Assembly (NCBI GenBank): GCA_035559435.1
Contig: DATMBC010000045.1
Location: 1 to 47,969 of the forward strand
Origin: a bacterium
GTDB lineage: Bacteria; Zixibacteria; MSB-5A5; WJJR01
Length of the DNA: 47,969 nucleotides
Direction: 5' to 3'
The notes beneath the pieces were generated by a model. It saw nothing but the letters and a program-made list of their open reading frames with translations. It ran no database searches and had not been told where the DNA came from. The position numbers and the translations under genes are program-made. This document shows, piece after piece, positions 33,862 to 42,442 of the stretch; position 1 is the first letter of the stretch, and each line of letters starts with the position of its first letter.

Positions 33862-35298
33862 ATGGGTGCTTTGCGATTGCTTTGCAAGACCCTGATTGTG
33901 GCGGTCGTGGCGCTAGGCGCACCGTCAGCGGCAGTGGCGGGGTTGCAAACGTCTAAATCGGAATTCGAACGCCGGGCGGCAGAGTACGATCAAGCGCTCA
34001 TAACACCAGCGCAGGCCACTCCCGAGCAACACCATCTTATCGCCGTCTCCCTGGCGGCGCACCACGCCCAGTCTTCCGACCTTTCGGAGATGCTGCGGGT
34101 TCTCGACGAGCTTGCGGCGCTCGTCACATACCTGCCGCAGTCGGACACGAGCTTTTGGTGGGACGGAGCTCAGTGGGTTCCGTCCAACCGAACCACGTAC
34201 ACCTATTCCGGCGCCAAGTTGACCGAGACGGTGTTTCAGTCAACCGGGGACGGCGTAAACTGGGTCAACGAGACCAGATCGGTCAATACCTATGACGGCA
34301 GTGGGCGCTTGGCCACCAGCACGTCGATGACCTGGTCTGGCGCGTGGGTCAATGCGACGATGGCGACCTTTACCTATGATGGCAGCGGAAACGTCGCCAC
34401 ATCGCTGAGCCAGACGTGGAGCGGGAGCGCCTGGGTAAACGAGTTTTACTCCACGATGACTTACTCCGGCTCCAACCTCGCGACCACGATAACGCAGATC
34501 TGGTCTGGTTCTGCCTGGGTCAATATGCGCAAGGATATCTACACATACGGCGGCTTCGGTCTATCAGAGATACTGACTCAGGCATGGACGGGCGCCTGGA
34601 TCGACGCCGAGCGGGTCGTCTACAGTTACGACGGGAGCGGACGGAGAACCCAGCAACTTTCACAGCTGTGGCGCAACAGCTCCTGGCGGAACTGGTTTAA
34701 GTACGATTTCGGCTACGATGGGGCGACCACAAACGAAATCCTCAACGTGCGCTCCGATTGGGATACCGCCGGCTCTGCCTGGGTCGCGTTTTCGGCGGAC
34801 ACGACCCGCTACTCCTCCAACAGACGAATCGAAATGGTGACGGCCTACTTCACGTTCCCATCCGTAATGCGGTTCCTCTACGCTTACGATGGTCCAGGTA
34901 ACCTTTCGGAGATCATCAATCAGAACGGATTTGGCTCAAATTGGATGAATTTCAGCCGAACCGTAATCGTTTACACCATGGCCGGTGTGTTCGATGATGA
35001 AAGCGCGGGCGGGCTGCCCGCCGGTTTCACTGTCTCCCAGAACTATCCGAACCCGTTCAATCTTGGCACGACAATTCCCTACACACTCTCCGGCGACGGC
35101 CCCGTTCGCATCAGCGTGAGCAACATCGTGGGCCAGACTGTCGCCACCTTGGTTGAGGGCTTCCAGCCGGCCGGCTCTTACACCGCCTATTGGGATGGCC
35201 GCGATCCCACCGGCCGCGCCATGGCCAGCGGCGTCTACTTCTTCCGCGCCGAGATCGGCGGACAGACCCAGGTGCGCAAGATGGTGCTGCTGAAGTAG
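33862..35298 (+). CDS. Secreted repeat protein with a T9SS type A sorting domain
   Basis: 478 residues. Signal peptide (about 1-26), a helical lead, then about eight repeats of roughly 30 residues with the pattern YTYDGSGxLxxxxxQxWSGSAW VN (for example TFTYDGSGNVATSLSQTWSG and MTYSGSNLATTITQIWSG), like YD-repeat beta-strands. The C-terminal domain (about 390-478) is FlgD-like: AGFTVSQNYPNPFNLGTTIP, ISVSNIVGQTVATLVEGFQP, YWDGRDPTGRAMASGVYFFR and a final VRKMVLLK, the type A sorting signal of the type IX secretion system. Expect export to the cell surface. CGGAGGAAC precedes the ATG. The DNA looks lower in GC than its neighbours. No T9SS machinery is in the window. Confidence 0.88.
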   Translation: MGALRLLCKTLIVAVVALGAPSAAVAGLQTSKSEFERRAAEYDQALITPAQATPEQHHLIAVSLAAHHAQSSDLSEMLRVLDELAALVTYLPQSDTSFWWDGAQWVPSNRTTYTYSGAKLTETVFQSTGDGVNWVNETRSVNTYDGSGRLATSTSMTWSGAWVNATMATFTYDGSGNVATSLSQTWSGSAWVNEFYSTMTYSGSNLATTITQIWSGSAWVNMRKDIYTYGGFGLSEILTQAWTGAWIDAERVVYSYDGSGRRTQQLSQLWRNSSWRNWFKYDFGYDGATTNEILNVRSDWDTAGSAWVAFSADTTRYSSNRRIEMVTAYFTFPSVMRFLYAYDGPGNLSEIINQNGFGSNWMNFSRTVIVYTMAGVFDDESAGGLPAGFTVSQNYPNPFNLGTTIPYTLSGDGPVRISVSNIVGQTVATLVEGFQPAGSYTAYWDGRDPTGRAMASGVYFFRAEIGGQTQVRKMVLLK

Positions 35299-35319
35299 GG
35301 AAGAGGGTGATGATTCCAC

Positions 35320-35348
35320 ACAAGCCCCGGCCGTCGGCCGGGGCTTGT
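35320..35348. terminator. Bidirectional terminator between convergent genes
   Basis: Perfect 13-bp stem ACAAGCCCCGGCC with GGCCGGGGCTTGT, 3-nt loop; 21 bp after the sorting-domain gene and 5 bp from the stop of the convergent methyltransferase gene. Confidence 0.8.
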
Positions 35349-35353
35349 CTCAT

Positions 35354-36088
35354 TCAGGCCGGCGCCAGCACATAGATAGTCCACGGCGCAATTGTCAGTT
35401 CCGATTTCCACTCGAAGGGCTCATCAGAACGTCCCAGCGGTTGATGGGTCGCGACGACCGTCAGTCCCGCAGCGTCATAAACGTCGCGGTATGCCGCATC
35501 GCTCCAGACAATGTCCTCGACCGGACGGCGGTCGGCGACATCGGTCATGATGATGCGCACACGGTCGCCGCTTCGGGCCGCGCGGTTTTCGGGGAAGTCG
35601 CGCGTGGTGAATGACGCCCACTCGTTGACGTAGATCTCCGGCGCCGAGACGAGGTTGATCATCCGTCCGCCGGCGCGCAGCAGGCCGCGCAACCCGCGGA
35701 ACAGCGCGACCTTCTTTTCGCGGGTCGGGACGTTGTCGAAGGTGAAGACCGACAAGACCAGGTCGAACCGTTCGCCGCGCCAGTCCCCCAGTTCGCCGTC
35801 GGCGACCAGACGGTAGTCCCCTTCGGGATCCAGGCGTCGCGCCTGAGTCAGCATCTCAGCGGAGATGTCGATGCCGACGGCGGTCATGCCCAGACGCTTC
35901 ACGAAGCGGGTCGAGCGTCCCGCGCCGCAGCCGAAATCCAACGCCGCATAGCCGTTGACATGCTCGGCGATGAGCGACGGCAAGTCGCGGTAGGCGAGGT
36001 AGTAGGTGCCCGGAAACTCCAGCCGCGCATACGATTCAGCGCGTTCCCGATCCTCGTACACGTTCCCGAAGGTCATATTCGCAACCAT
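35354..36088 (-). CDS. Class I SAM-dependent methyltransferase
   Basis: About 244 residues with the SAM-binding motif LDFGCGAGRSTRFVKRLG, ISAEMLTQARRLDP (motif II region) and FDLVLSVFTFDNV (motif IV). Small-molecule or unknown acceptor; no further assignment is possible. ATG at 36088 chosen; 36076 is an alternative and neither has a clear Shine-Dalgarno. Divergent from the CoA-binding gene across about 100 bp. Confidence 0.85.
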   Translation of the reverse strand: MVANMTFGNVYEDRERAESYARLEFPGTYYLAYRDLPSLIAEHVNGYAALDFGCGAGRSTRFVKRLGMTAVGIDISAEMLTQARRLDPEGDYRLVADGELGDWRGERFDLVLSVFTFDNVPTREKKVALFRGLRGLLRAGGRMINLVSAPEIYVNEWASFTTRDFPENRAARSGDRVRIIMTDVADRRPVEDIVWSDAAYRDVYDAAGLTVVATHQPLGRSDEPFEWKSELTIAPWTIYVLAPA

Positions 36089-36194
36089 CCGGCGATAACG
36101 ACCGGACTCCAGTCGCAACATTGCGCCGCGCCGGCCTAGATTCCCACCAGAATTTGCCATTCCGGATGGTTTTCGTACCGCCGGAGGACTTAAA

Positions 36195-36650
36195 TTGACG
36201 GACAGGAAGCCCAGCATGCAACCGGCAATCACCGAGTTCCTCGCTCAACGTCGCATCGCCGTGGTCGGCGTTTCGCGCAACCGTGGGTTTGGCAATGCCG
36301 TGTTCAAGAAACTGGCCGAGTGCGGCTACGAGACGGTGCCGATCAACGCCAACGCCGACACGGTCGAGGGCGTGCGCTGTTTCCGCAGTCTCGCCAAACT
36401 CCCGGCCCCGGTGGACGCGGTGGTCACGGTTGTCCCGCCGTCCCAGACGCCGGGCCTTGTCGAGGAATGCGCCGCCCTTGGCATCAAGCACATCTGGATG
36501 CAGCAGGGTTCGGAATCGAAAGCCGCCATTGAGAAGGCCGGTGCCCTCGGTTTGAATGCCGTGCACCACGCCTGCCTGCTCATGTACGCCGACCCGCGCG
36601 GCATTCACGGCCTGCATCGCTGGCTCCACGATCGTCTTGGCGGGGGCTGA
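36195..36650 (+). CDS. CoA-binding domain protein (YccU type)
   Basis: 151 residues from a TTG start with GGAGG 7 nt upstream; an ATG at 36216 with AGGAAG is equally good. IAVVGVSRNRGFGNAVFKKL, AVVTVVPPSQTPGLVEECAA, IKHIWMQQGSES and the closing HHACLLMYADP mark the Rossmann-like CoA-binding family (PF13380); the biological substrate is unknown. Confidence 0.9.
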   Translation: MTDRKPSMQPAITEFLAQRRIAVVGVSRNRGFGNAVFKKLAECGYETVPINANADTVEGVRCFRSLAKLPAPVDAVVTVVPPSQTPGLVEECAALGIKHIWMQQGSESKAAIEKAGALGLNAVHHACLLMYADPRGIHGLHRWLHDRLGGG

Positions 36651-36895
36651 GCCCTCTCCTAAATCACTCCCTTCCCAAAGTCCGCCAGATCGGGTTGAAC
36701 GAACCCGTCGTGGCCGCGTATATTGTGATTGAAGCTCGAGCCGGGCCTCCTCCTGCGCGACCGACATCGCTTCCGGCTCGTCAACGCCTGACCGGCCACA
36801 TCGACAGATCGGGAGGGCACTCCCTGCAGATCGATCGGTTGCGGTTTCGCCGGGCGCGAAACCGTTGGGACACTCCAACCGAAGAGGAGGTAGGT

Positions 36896-37753
36896 ATGAA
36901 ACGGGCTTGGATCCTGCTCGCTCTGGCCGCGCTTTGGCCGGCCGTCGGGAACGCCGGCGGGGCGCGTGGACACCTGCAGACCGGCGATCTGCCGACTTAT
37001 CTGCGCGACCGCGGCGAGGGCATCCCCACGTCGATGTTCGGCACCTATGTGCAGAAGGGACAACTTCTCGTCTATCCCTTCGTCGAGCACTACCGCAACG
37101 CCAATGAGGAGTATGCCCCCAACGAACTGGGCGGGACCGAGGATGTCGATTATCGTGGCGACTACGAAGCCAACGAGCAATTGCTTTTCCTCGCCTATGG
37201 CATCAGCGACCGGCTGGCCATCGAGATGGAAGGGGCGATCATGCAGGCCGAACTCGAGCGCAGCCGAGAGGATGCCTCGCCGCTGCCGACCGAGATTACC
37301 GAGTCGGGGCTGGGCGATGTCGAAGGACAGCTGCGCTTCCGCTGGGCGCGCGAAACGGCGGGGCGTCCCGAGGTGTTCAGTTATTTCGAAACCGTCTTCC
37401 CGACCCAGAATGAGACCTCGCTCATCGGCACCTCCGACTGGGAATTCAAACTCGGAACCGGCCTGACCCGTGGGTTTGGCTTCGGCACGATGACCGTGCG
37501 CGGCGCCTTCGAGTACAACCGCGCCGAGGACTTAATCGAAGTCGGCGAATTGGCCGTCGAGTACCTCAAACGGCTCTCGCCGAATTTTCGCGTTTACACC
37601 GGCGTCGAGGGCGTGCAGGATGAGTGGGAGTTCATCAGCGAATTGCAGTGGCATGTCGCCGGCAATCTGTTCTTCAAGTTCAACAACGCCTTCGGGGTGA
37701 CCTCCAAGGCGGCCGACTGGGCCCCGGAGATGGGGATCATGTTCGGGCTGTGA
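36896..37753 (+). CDS. Outer-membrane beta-barrel, putative transporter
   Basis: 285 residues: signal peptide (1-20, ending AVGNAGG), then a beta-barrel with repeated aromatic strands (VYPFVEHYRNANEEYAPNEL, FRWARETAGRPEVFSYFETV, LQWHVAGNLFFKFNNAFGVT) closing EMGIMFGL with a terminal hydrophobic residue. Resembles short outer-membrane channel families but no specific match is claimed. GAGGAGG precedes the ATG at 36896; the frame upstream to 36695 is not signal-like. Confidence 0.8.
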   Translation: MKRAWILLALAALWPAVGNAGGARGHLQTGDLPTYLRDRGEGIPTSMFGTYVQKGQLLVYPFVEHYRNANEEYAPNELGGTEDVDYRGDYEANEQLLFLAYGISDRLAIEMEGAIMQAELERSREDASPLPTEITESGLGDVEGQLRFRWARETAGRPEVFSYFETVFPTQNETSLIGTSDWEFKLGTGLTRGFGFGTMTVRGAFEYNRAEDLIEVGELAVEYLKRLSPNFRVYTGVEGVQDEWEFISELQWHVAGNLFFKFNNAFGVTSKAADWAPEMGIMFGL

Positions 37754-37770
37754 GGCCCCCTCCGCCCGTG

Positions 37771-37803
37771 GCGGAGGGCGGCCTGAAGGTCGCCCTCCGC
37801 TTG
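37771..37803. terminator. Hairpin between convergent genes, overlapped by an alternative fold
   Basis: GCGGAGGGCGGCC (37771-37783), loop TGAA, complement to 37800 with one G-T pair; 13-bp stem. A second hairpin CCCTCCGCC-CGT-GGCGGAGGG (37758-37778) shares bases with the first arm, so only one can form at a time. It lies between the barrel gene and the convergent Bor-type gene. Confidence 0.6.
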
Positions 37804-37821
37804 CCGCGGGCTCGCTGGACG

Positions 37822-38250
37822 CTAATACTCCACGTACACCGGCCGATCCTCCTGCACCGCCAGTTCGGCCGCCTTCATGAAGGCCTGACGGATTTCATCG
37901 CTGGAGGCACTGGCGGCCACCACGATGTCGGCGGGCGCCTGTGGCAGTTCCGCGCCGCCGCCCGAACCGCAGGTCACTTTGATCTCAATGGGGGTGTAAA
38001 TCCCAAATGTCACCGCGCCCACCAGCCAGTTGAGGAACGAATACTGAGTCTCCACTTTGGCCACACCGTGCGGGCACTTGCCCATCGTTTCGACCGTCTT
38101 CGGCGGCACCAGGCCAAACAGCCAGCACGAGGCAAACGGCTGGTGGATGGTCTGGGTCCCCGGCGGGAGACCGGTGTCGATGGTGGCGTGGTAACAGCCC
38201 GGTACGGCCAGCAACAAGGCCACTGCGACGGCGGCGCTTTTCAGCGTCAT
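37822..38250 (-). CDS. Bor/Iss-family lipoprotein with a C-terminal extension
   Basis: 142 residues; the ATG at 38250 has GGAGGTG upstream. Lipobox VPGC (Cys about 19), then TIHQPFASCWLFGLVPPKTVETMGKCPHGVAKVETQYSFLNW and TFGIYTPIEIKVTC, which follow the lambda Bor pattern (pheromone-like KTVE...C, KxETQxSFxN, TLGIYTPxE). Bor and Iss proteins are outer-membrane lipoproteins linked to serum resistance in enterics; in this host the role is unknown. A 38-residue tail (GSGGGAELPQAPADIVVAAS...PVYVEY) is not part of lambda Bor. Confidence 0.9.
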   Translation of the reverse strand: MTLKSAAVAVALLLAVPGCYHATIDTGLPPGTQTIHQPFASCWLFGLVPPKTVETMGKCPHGVAKVETQYSFLNWLVGAVTFGIYTPIEIKVTCGSGGGAELPQAPADIVVAASASSDEIRQAFMKAAELAVQEDRPVYVEY

Positions 38251-38479
38251 GGACACCTCCTGAATGACGTTCACCGCGGACGAGCGTGAATTGGGCCTAC
38301 TTAAGTCTGAATCATTCCGCGTCGCAAGCACAAAATCGGCGGGGCATGTTCAGGGGTGACGACATTGCGGACAACCGAATCCCACCGGCTCGGTTGACCC
38401 ACTGAAGTTAGTCGGCATGCTCTGGAACCAATTATCCAGCCCGGGAGGGAATCCCGGTGTGGCTGACCGTCGCAGCGAA

Positions 38480-38719
38480 CTGACGGCACAGCCGGAGGCA
38501 TCGATCGATGCGGCGCTCCGGATAACGCCGCGTGATGGCGTTGACCGCCTCATAAACCGCGGTCTGGACGATGGCGATGACGCGGTACGATTGCGGCGCC
38601 GGCACCTGGCCCGTCAGGACGATCCCGACCACGGTCTGATTTCACTCGGTCGCCACATCGGCGCGCGCCGGCGCGGCTGCGACCAGCGCCGCACCGAACA
38701 AAAGGATCCATCCTCTCAT
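38480..38719 (-). pseudogene. Remnant of a vanadium-dependent haloperoxidase/PAP2-like gene
   Basis: The minus strand from the ATG at 38719 reads a signal peptide MRGWILLFGAALVAAAPARA and then DVATE-stop-NQTVVGIVLTGQVPAPQ, SYRVIAIVQTAVYEAVNAITRRYP. This is the family's conserved N-terminus, where the position of the TGA stop is normally Trp (TGG). A further frame break follows after RRYPER, with a weak continuation ASIDASGCAV in another frame, and nothing similar lies beyond. So the gene is nonsense-mutated and truncated after about 75 codons. Confidence 0.75.
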
Positions 38720-38886
38720 GCTGACTGGCTCCTGGGTTCGATGGGTTGATACCTGCGGCGCGGCCGGTTGCGACAACCGCCCTCGCGATGACCTGGTTAA
38801 AGATATACCAACTCCATCCGCATTACGCCAAGGACGATTCAGCCGCATGTCCGGGAGGGCAACGTTTCGGTTCGTTGGACAGATCA

Positions 38887-38914
38887 TTGCGGGATCGCAA
38901 ACCGGATGTATATT
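38887..38914 (+). promoter_or_regulatory. Possible promoter of the first beta-roll fibre gene
   Basis: TTGCGG (38887-38892), 16 bases, TATATT (38909-38914). A start near 38921 would give a leader of about 66 nt. Confidence 0.4.
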
Positions 38915-38986
38915 ATCCGTATTCCGTGCCGCCGTCGGCGGTGGCCCGTACTTACTTACCCATACTGTCATCCGGGAGGTCGCACC

Positions 38987-40981
38987 ATGCGTAACAGCCC
39001 GCCTTTCGCAGTCGTTGTCGCCGTGTTGCTTGCCGCAGCGGCATATGCCGCTGTGCCGGCGAGCATGAGTGTGCAGGGGAAACTGACCGACGCCCTGGGC
39101 GAACCGATCGTCGGGAGCCAGAATTTCACGTTCAAAATCTTTGACGCCGCGGTTGGCGGGTCCGAGATCTGGCCCGGCGGTCCGGGCGAGACCCAGTCGC
39201 TGAACACCGACGCCAACGGTCTCTGGATCGGGCTGGTCGGCGCGGTAATCCCGCTCAACCACACAGTGTTTCAGGACACCGTGCGCTGGCTGGAGATTAC
39301 GGTCAACGGGACCACGCTGCCGCGCACCCGATTGGTCACCGGCGCCTACGCGCATCGCGTCGGGACCGTCGACGGCGCCTCCGGTGGCTGGATTACCAGC
39401 AAGGTGACAATTGGGCCGGGGCAGACGAATACGGGGTCCGAGGCCTTCGTCGCCGGCAGCAATAACACCGCCACCGGCGGCTGGTCGAATGTCGGCGGCG
39501 GCAGCGGCAACCTCGCCTCCGGCCCGTGGTCGAGCATCGGCGGCGGTGCCGGCAATATGTCCAGCAACGACGGGACAACGGTCGGCGGCGGCGAGTACAA
39601 TGTGGCCGCTGGTTTTCTGTCAACCGTCGGGGGCGGCTACAGCGATACGGCCTTCGGAGGCCACTCTGCCATCGGTGGCGGCAGCCGTAATCGCGCCTCC
39701 GGCGATTATTCATTCATCGGCGGCGGCCTTTACCACACGGCGTCGGGCACTGCCGCGACGGTGGCCGGCGGCGCGTCGAATCTTGCCTCCGCCTGGGGCG
39801 CCACGGTCGGCGGCGGGCAGTACGACACCGCGATTGGTTTATACTCCACCATCGCCGGCGGCAATCGCAACAGAGCAATAGGCGATGGGGCGACCGTCGG
39901 AGGCGGGGCCTACTGCTTTGCACGCGGCCCATACTCGGTCGTCGCCGGCGGCGGCGGGTTCGACAGCGACTCCAACTCGGCCAAGGGCGCCAACGCCACA
40001 ATTGGCGGGGGCCGTCACAACTACGCCGATGGCGTAGTGGCAACGGTCTCCGGCGGCGCCAGCAACAATGCGCCGGCCAGTCATGCGACCATCAGTGGCG
40101 GCGGCTCCAATTCGGCCACCGACTTCGGGGCGGTTGTTTGCGGTGGGTACGCCAACACGGCCGCTGGAGCGTGGTCGACGGTTGCCGGCGGCGATCACTG
40201 CGAGGCCACCGGCCAGTGCTCGTTTGCCGCCGGTCGCAACGCCAAGGCGATTCACAACGGCAGTTGGGTCTGGGGCAGCAGCGAACCTGTCGACTTTCCC
40301 TCCACGGCCGATCGGCAATTCCTGATCCGCGCCGTGGGGGGCGTGGGCATCAATACCAACACACCGACCGAAGACCTCACGATCAACGGCACCGTCGCTT
40401 TCGAGAACTCGTCGCTGCCGGCAATCAACATGTTTGAATCTGGAACCAGCAACGCCGACAAGATGATTCTGGCGCATTCCTCCGCGTTCCCAGACTGGGG
40501 GCTGGAGTATCGCGACGCCGACGACAAGTTCGTCTTCATCCGCGATGGGTTCCCGGGCATGACGATCGATTTCAATCAGGCCAATACCCTCGTGGGATTC
40601 GGTTCGGTCGACTCGCCCTCCAATATCATCACGTTGCCCAACTTTAACAGCATCAACGGCCGCGCGCTCGGCTTTGCCTGGGATGTCTACTCTTCTCGCC
40701 GTTGGAAGACCAACATCCGTCCGCTGGATGGATCGCTGGACAAGGTGCGCCGCCTGCAGGGCGTCTCCTATGATCCCATCGAGGGCGGCGGGCGACAGAT
40801 TGGTCTGATCGCCGAGGATGTCGGGCAGGTGGTTCCCGAAGTGGTGCAATACGAAGAGAACGGCGTCGATGCCAAGTCGATCGACTACGCGCGGCTGGTG
40901 GCGCTGCTCATCGAGGGGATGAAGGAACAACAGAAACGGATCGAGACGCTGGAGGCGACGATCCGGCAAATGCAACCGTAG
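38987..40981 (+). CDS. Secreted beta-roll fibre protein with S74 autocleaving chaperone domain (shorter paralogue)
   Basis: 664 residues in four parts: a signal peptide (1-22); an N-terminal domain shared with the 43582 gene (VQGKLTDALGEPIVG, SEIWPGGPGETQ, DGLWIGLVGA, VRWLEITVNGTTLP); about 18 YadA-head/Hep_Hag-type repeats of 15 residues (pattern SxIGGGxxNxAxGxx) at about 150-430; a connector; and a C-terminal peptidase S74 intramolecular chaperone. The dyad of that family is kept: Ser 569 and Lys 574 in SSRRWKTNIRPLDG, followed by IGLIAEDVGQVVPEVVQ and a coiled coil (LIEGMKEQQKRIETLEATIR). By family knowledge such proteins trimerise, and the chaperone cuts itself off. GGGAGG precedes the ATG at 38987. 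Likely a surface fibre, function unknown. Confidence 0.9.
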   Translation: MRNSPPFAVVVAVLLAAAAYAAVPASMSVQGKLTDALGEPIVGSQNFTFKIFDAAVGGSEIWPGGPGETQSLNTDANGLWIGLVGAVIPLNHTVFQDTVRWLEITVNGTTLPRTRLVTGAYAHRVGTVDGASGGWITSKVTIGPGQTNTGSEAFVAGSNNTATGGWSNVGGGSGNLASGPWSSIGGGAGNMSSNDGTTVGGGEYNVAAGFLSTVGGGYSDTAFGGHSAIGGGSRNRASGDYSFIGGGLYHTASGTAATVAGGASNLASAWGATVGGGQYDTAIGLYSTIAGGNRNRAIGDGATVGGGAYCFARGPYSVVAGGGGFDSDSNSAKGANATIGGGRHNYADGVVATVSGGASNNAPASHATISGGGSNSATDFGAVVCGGYANTAAGAWSTVAGGDHCEATGQCSFAAGRNAKAIHNGSWVWGSSEPVDFPSTADRQFLIRAVGGVGINTNTPTEDLTINGTVAFENSSLPAINMFESGTSNADKMILAHSSAFPDWGLEYRDADDKFVFIRDGFPGMTIDFNQANTLVGFGSVDSPSNIITLPNFNSINGRALGFAWDVYSSRRWKTNIRPLDGSLDKVRRLQGVSYDPIEGGGRQIGLIAEDVGQVVPEVVQYEENGVDAKSIDYARLVALLIEGMKEQQKRIETLEATIRQMQP

Positions 40982-41116
40982 CGCATTGCGTGGCACAACA
41001 CCGGGAATCGGCGATTCAGCGAGGGGCAGCCAGCTCGGGGCAATGGTGAACTTTTGCTGTTGCCGAATACGGGAGCGATTCGGTATTGTTTGCCGAACGC
41101 TGACTGGAGGCGCTCC

Positions 41117-41290
41117 ATGTGGATTGGCTTAATCGTCGTTGCGGTTGCCTTGATCGGCGTGTGGTGGTGGACGGTGGCACGGGACCAGCTCGTCTGCCCC
41201 AGTTGTGGCCATCCGATCGCGAAGCATCAGCAGCAGCAGCTCACTCCGGGACCGAACTACTGCGTGATCTGCCGCCGGGAATGCCACTGA
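41117..41290 (+). CDS. Small membrane protein with a zinc-ribbon-like tail
   Basis: 57 residues: a TM helix (IGLIVVAVALIGVWWWTVA) followed by LVCPSCGHPIAKH and YCVICRRECH, two CxxC pairs able to bind a metal. GGAGG lies 7 nt before the ATG at 41117. Too short to name; it may be a metal-binding accessory, possibly unrelated to its neighbours. Confidence 0.65.
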   Translation: MWIGLIVVAVALIGVWWWTVARDQLVCPSCGHPIAKHQQQQLTPGPNYCVICRRECH

Positions 41291-41456
41291 GCGACGGCCC
41301 TGCCGCGGCGATGCCTGCCTTCCCGCGTCCACGGGAATGCCAATCGCGCTTCCATTTAACTTAACGGAGAGGCATGATGAAATCCCGTCAGCTCATCGCA
41401 AGCGGCGGTGTAAGGCCGTCGCCTTCCCGACCGGACCACAATGCTCCGATTTACGC

Positions 41457-41484
41457 TTGACTGGCGCAGCCAACCGGACATATT
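41457..41484 (+). promoter_or_regulatory. Possible promoter of the Cys-rich lipoprotein gene
   Basis: TTGACT (41457-41462), 16 bases, CATATT (41479-41484); a start near 41491 leaves about 48 nt to the ATG at 41539. Confidence 0.45.
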
Positions 41485-41538
41485 TCCTCCGTCTTTCAGT
41501 TTTGGACCAAGTGCAACCTTTCTCTCACGGAGGAGCAT

Positions 41539-42408
41539 ATGTTTACGGCGTATGGGCGCCGGGCGTTGCCGGCCTTCCTGTTGGCGCTGGCGTTGACGGC
41601 CTGCGACGACGACAAGTCGAGCAATTCCAATTGCACTCTGCCGGCGGCGGCCAAGGACCTGCTGGAGGATGCCCTTAACAACTGGAACGATCTCTTCGCG
41701 GCCAATGTCGAGGCGCTCGGCTGGACCTGCGACCGGACACTGGCCACGGCCGTAGACATCGAGGACCTGCTGGATGAAATCACCGACCCCGGCGCCTGGC
41801 TGCCGATCGGCGATCCTTCCGATCCGTCTTCGGTGAATGTCGCCCGGTTGCAGGACGATCCGGCGATCACCCCCGCGATGATCGCCGACTGGCGCGACGG
41901 GGTGGACGCCATGCTGGATATCGGCCAGTATGTCGTGCGCACCCGCTGGCGCAAGGGCACCGACGAGTTCACCACGCTCACCGTCACCAGCGACGACGAG
42001 ATCATCTACGACAACATCCTCTACAACATCAGCGGCGCGGGGACTTCGACCCTTCTGGCGGCGGAAACACGGTGCGCGCACATTCGCATGTGGTGGATCT
42101 GGGAAAAGCACAAGGGATTCAACGGGTGGACCCGTGGCGAAATCATCGCCGACCTGAAACCCGATTGCTCGGGTCAGCAGATCATCTGCAACAAAGACTG
42201 CTCGGCCACGATGACCGGCGGCGACGCCAAGGTCAATTGCAAGACCACGCTGGCCGACAACTGCTGCATTATGGAGTACGAGTGGGCGTGGGCGTGCGGC
42301 TTCAAATCGGTCGAGGTCGAAGCCGATGGGTTCAAGCTCAAGGTGGAGGGGTATATCGGCTCCTCCGGCAGCGGCAACGGCAGTTGCAGCGAGTGCTGCG
42401 ACCGTTGA
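41539..42408 (+). CDS. Cys-rich lipoprotein of unknown function
   Basis: 289 residues: lipobox LTAC (Cys about 22), an acidic stretch, a helical middle and a C-terminal Cys-rich module with about 14 cysteines (KPDCSGQQIICNKDCSATMT, VNCKTTLADNCCIMEYEWAWACG, GSCSECCDR). The number of Cys suggests disulfides or metal binding on the envelope. GGAGGAG precedes the ATG. It is the only gene with this composition between the two fibre paralogues. No family assigned. Confidence 0.75.
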   Translation: MFTAYGRRALPAFLLALALTACDDDKSSNSNCTLPAAAKDLLEDALNNWNDLFAANVEALGWTCDRTLATAVDIEDLLDEITDPGAWLPIGDPSDPSSVNVARLQDDPAITPAMIADWRDGVDAMLDIGQYVVRTRWRKGTDEFTTLTVTSDDEIIYDNILYNISGAGTSTLLAAETRCAHIRMWWIWEKHKGFNGWTRGEIIADLKPDCSGQQIICNKDCSATMTGGDAKVNCKTTLADNCCIMEYEWAWACGFKSVEVEADGFKLKVEGYIGSSGSGNGSCSECCDR

Positions 42409-42442
42409 TCCCCATCGGGCGCGCGGAGAGCCGGCCGCGGCA

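Noticed and set aside
35354-36232. Longer methyltransferase start at 36232
   Set aside because: The added N-terminus overlaps the divergent CoA-binding gene's start region and is not conserved-looking; the fold begins near the ATG at 36088.
38642-38644. TGA as a selenocysteine or recoded Trp codon in the haloperoxidase-like gene
   Set aside because: The gene also has a frame break and no C-terminal part, so decay explains it; no SECIS-like structure was recognised.
38906-38986. Upstream extension of the first fibre gene
   Set aside because: The 27 codons before 38987 are basic and not signal-like; the ATG at 38987 has GGGAGG and begins a proper signal peptide.
41374-41460. 28-codon open frame with GGAG upstream
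   Set aside because: Product is short, without TM or motif; overlaps the promoter candidate of the next gene. Kept out as unsupported.
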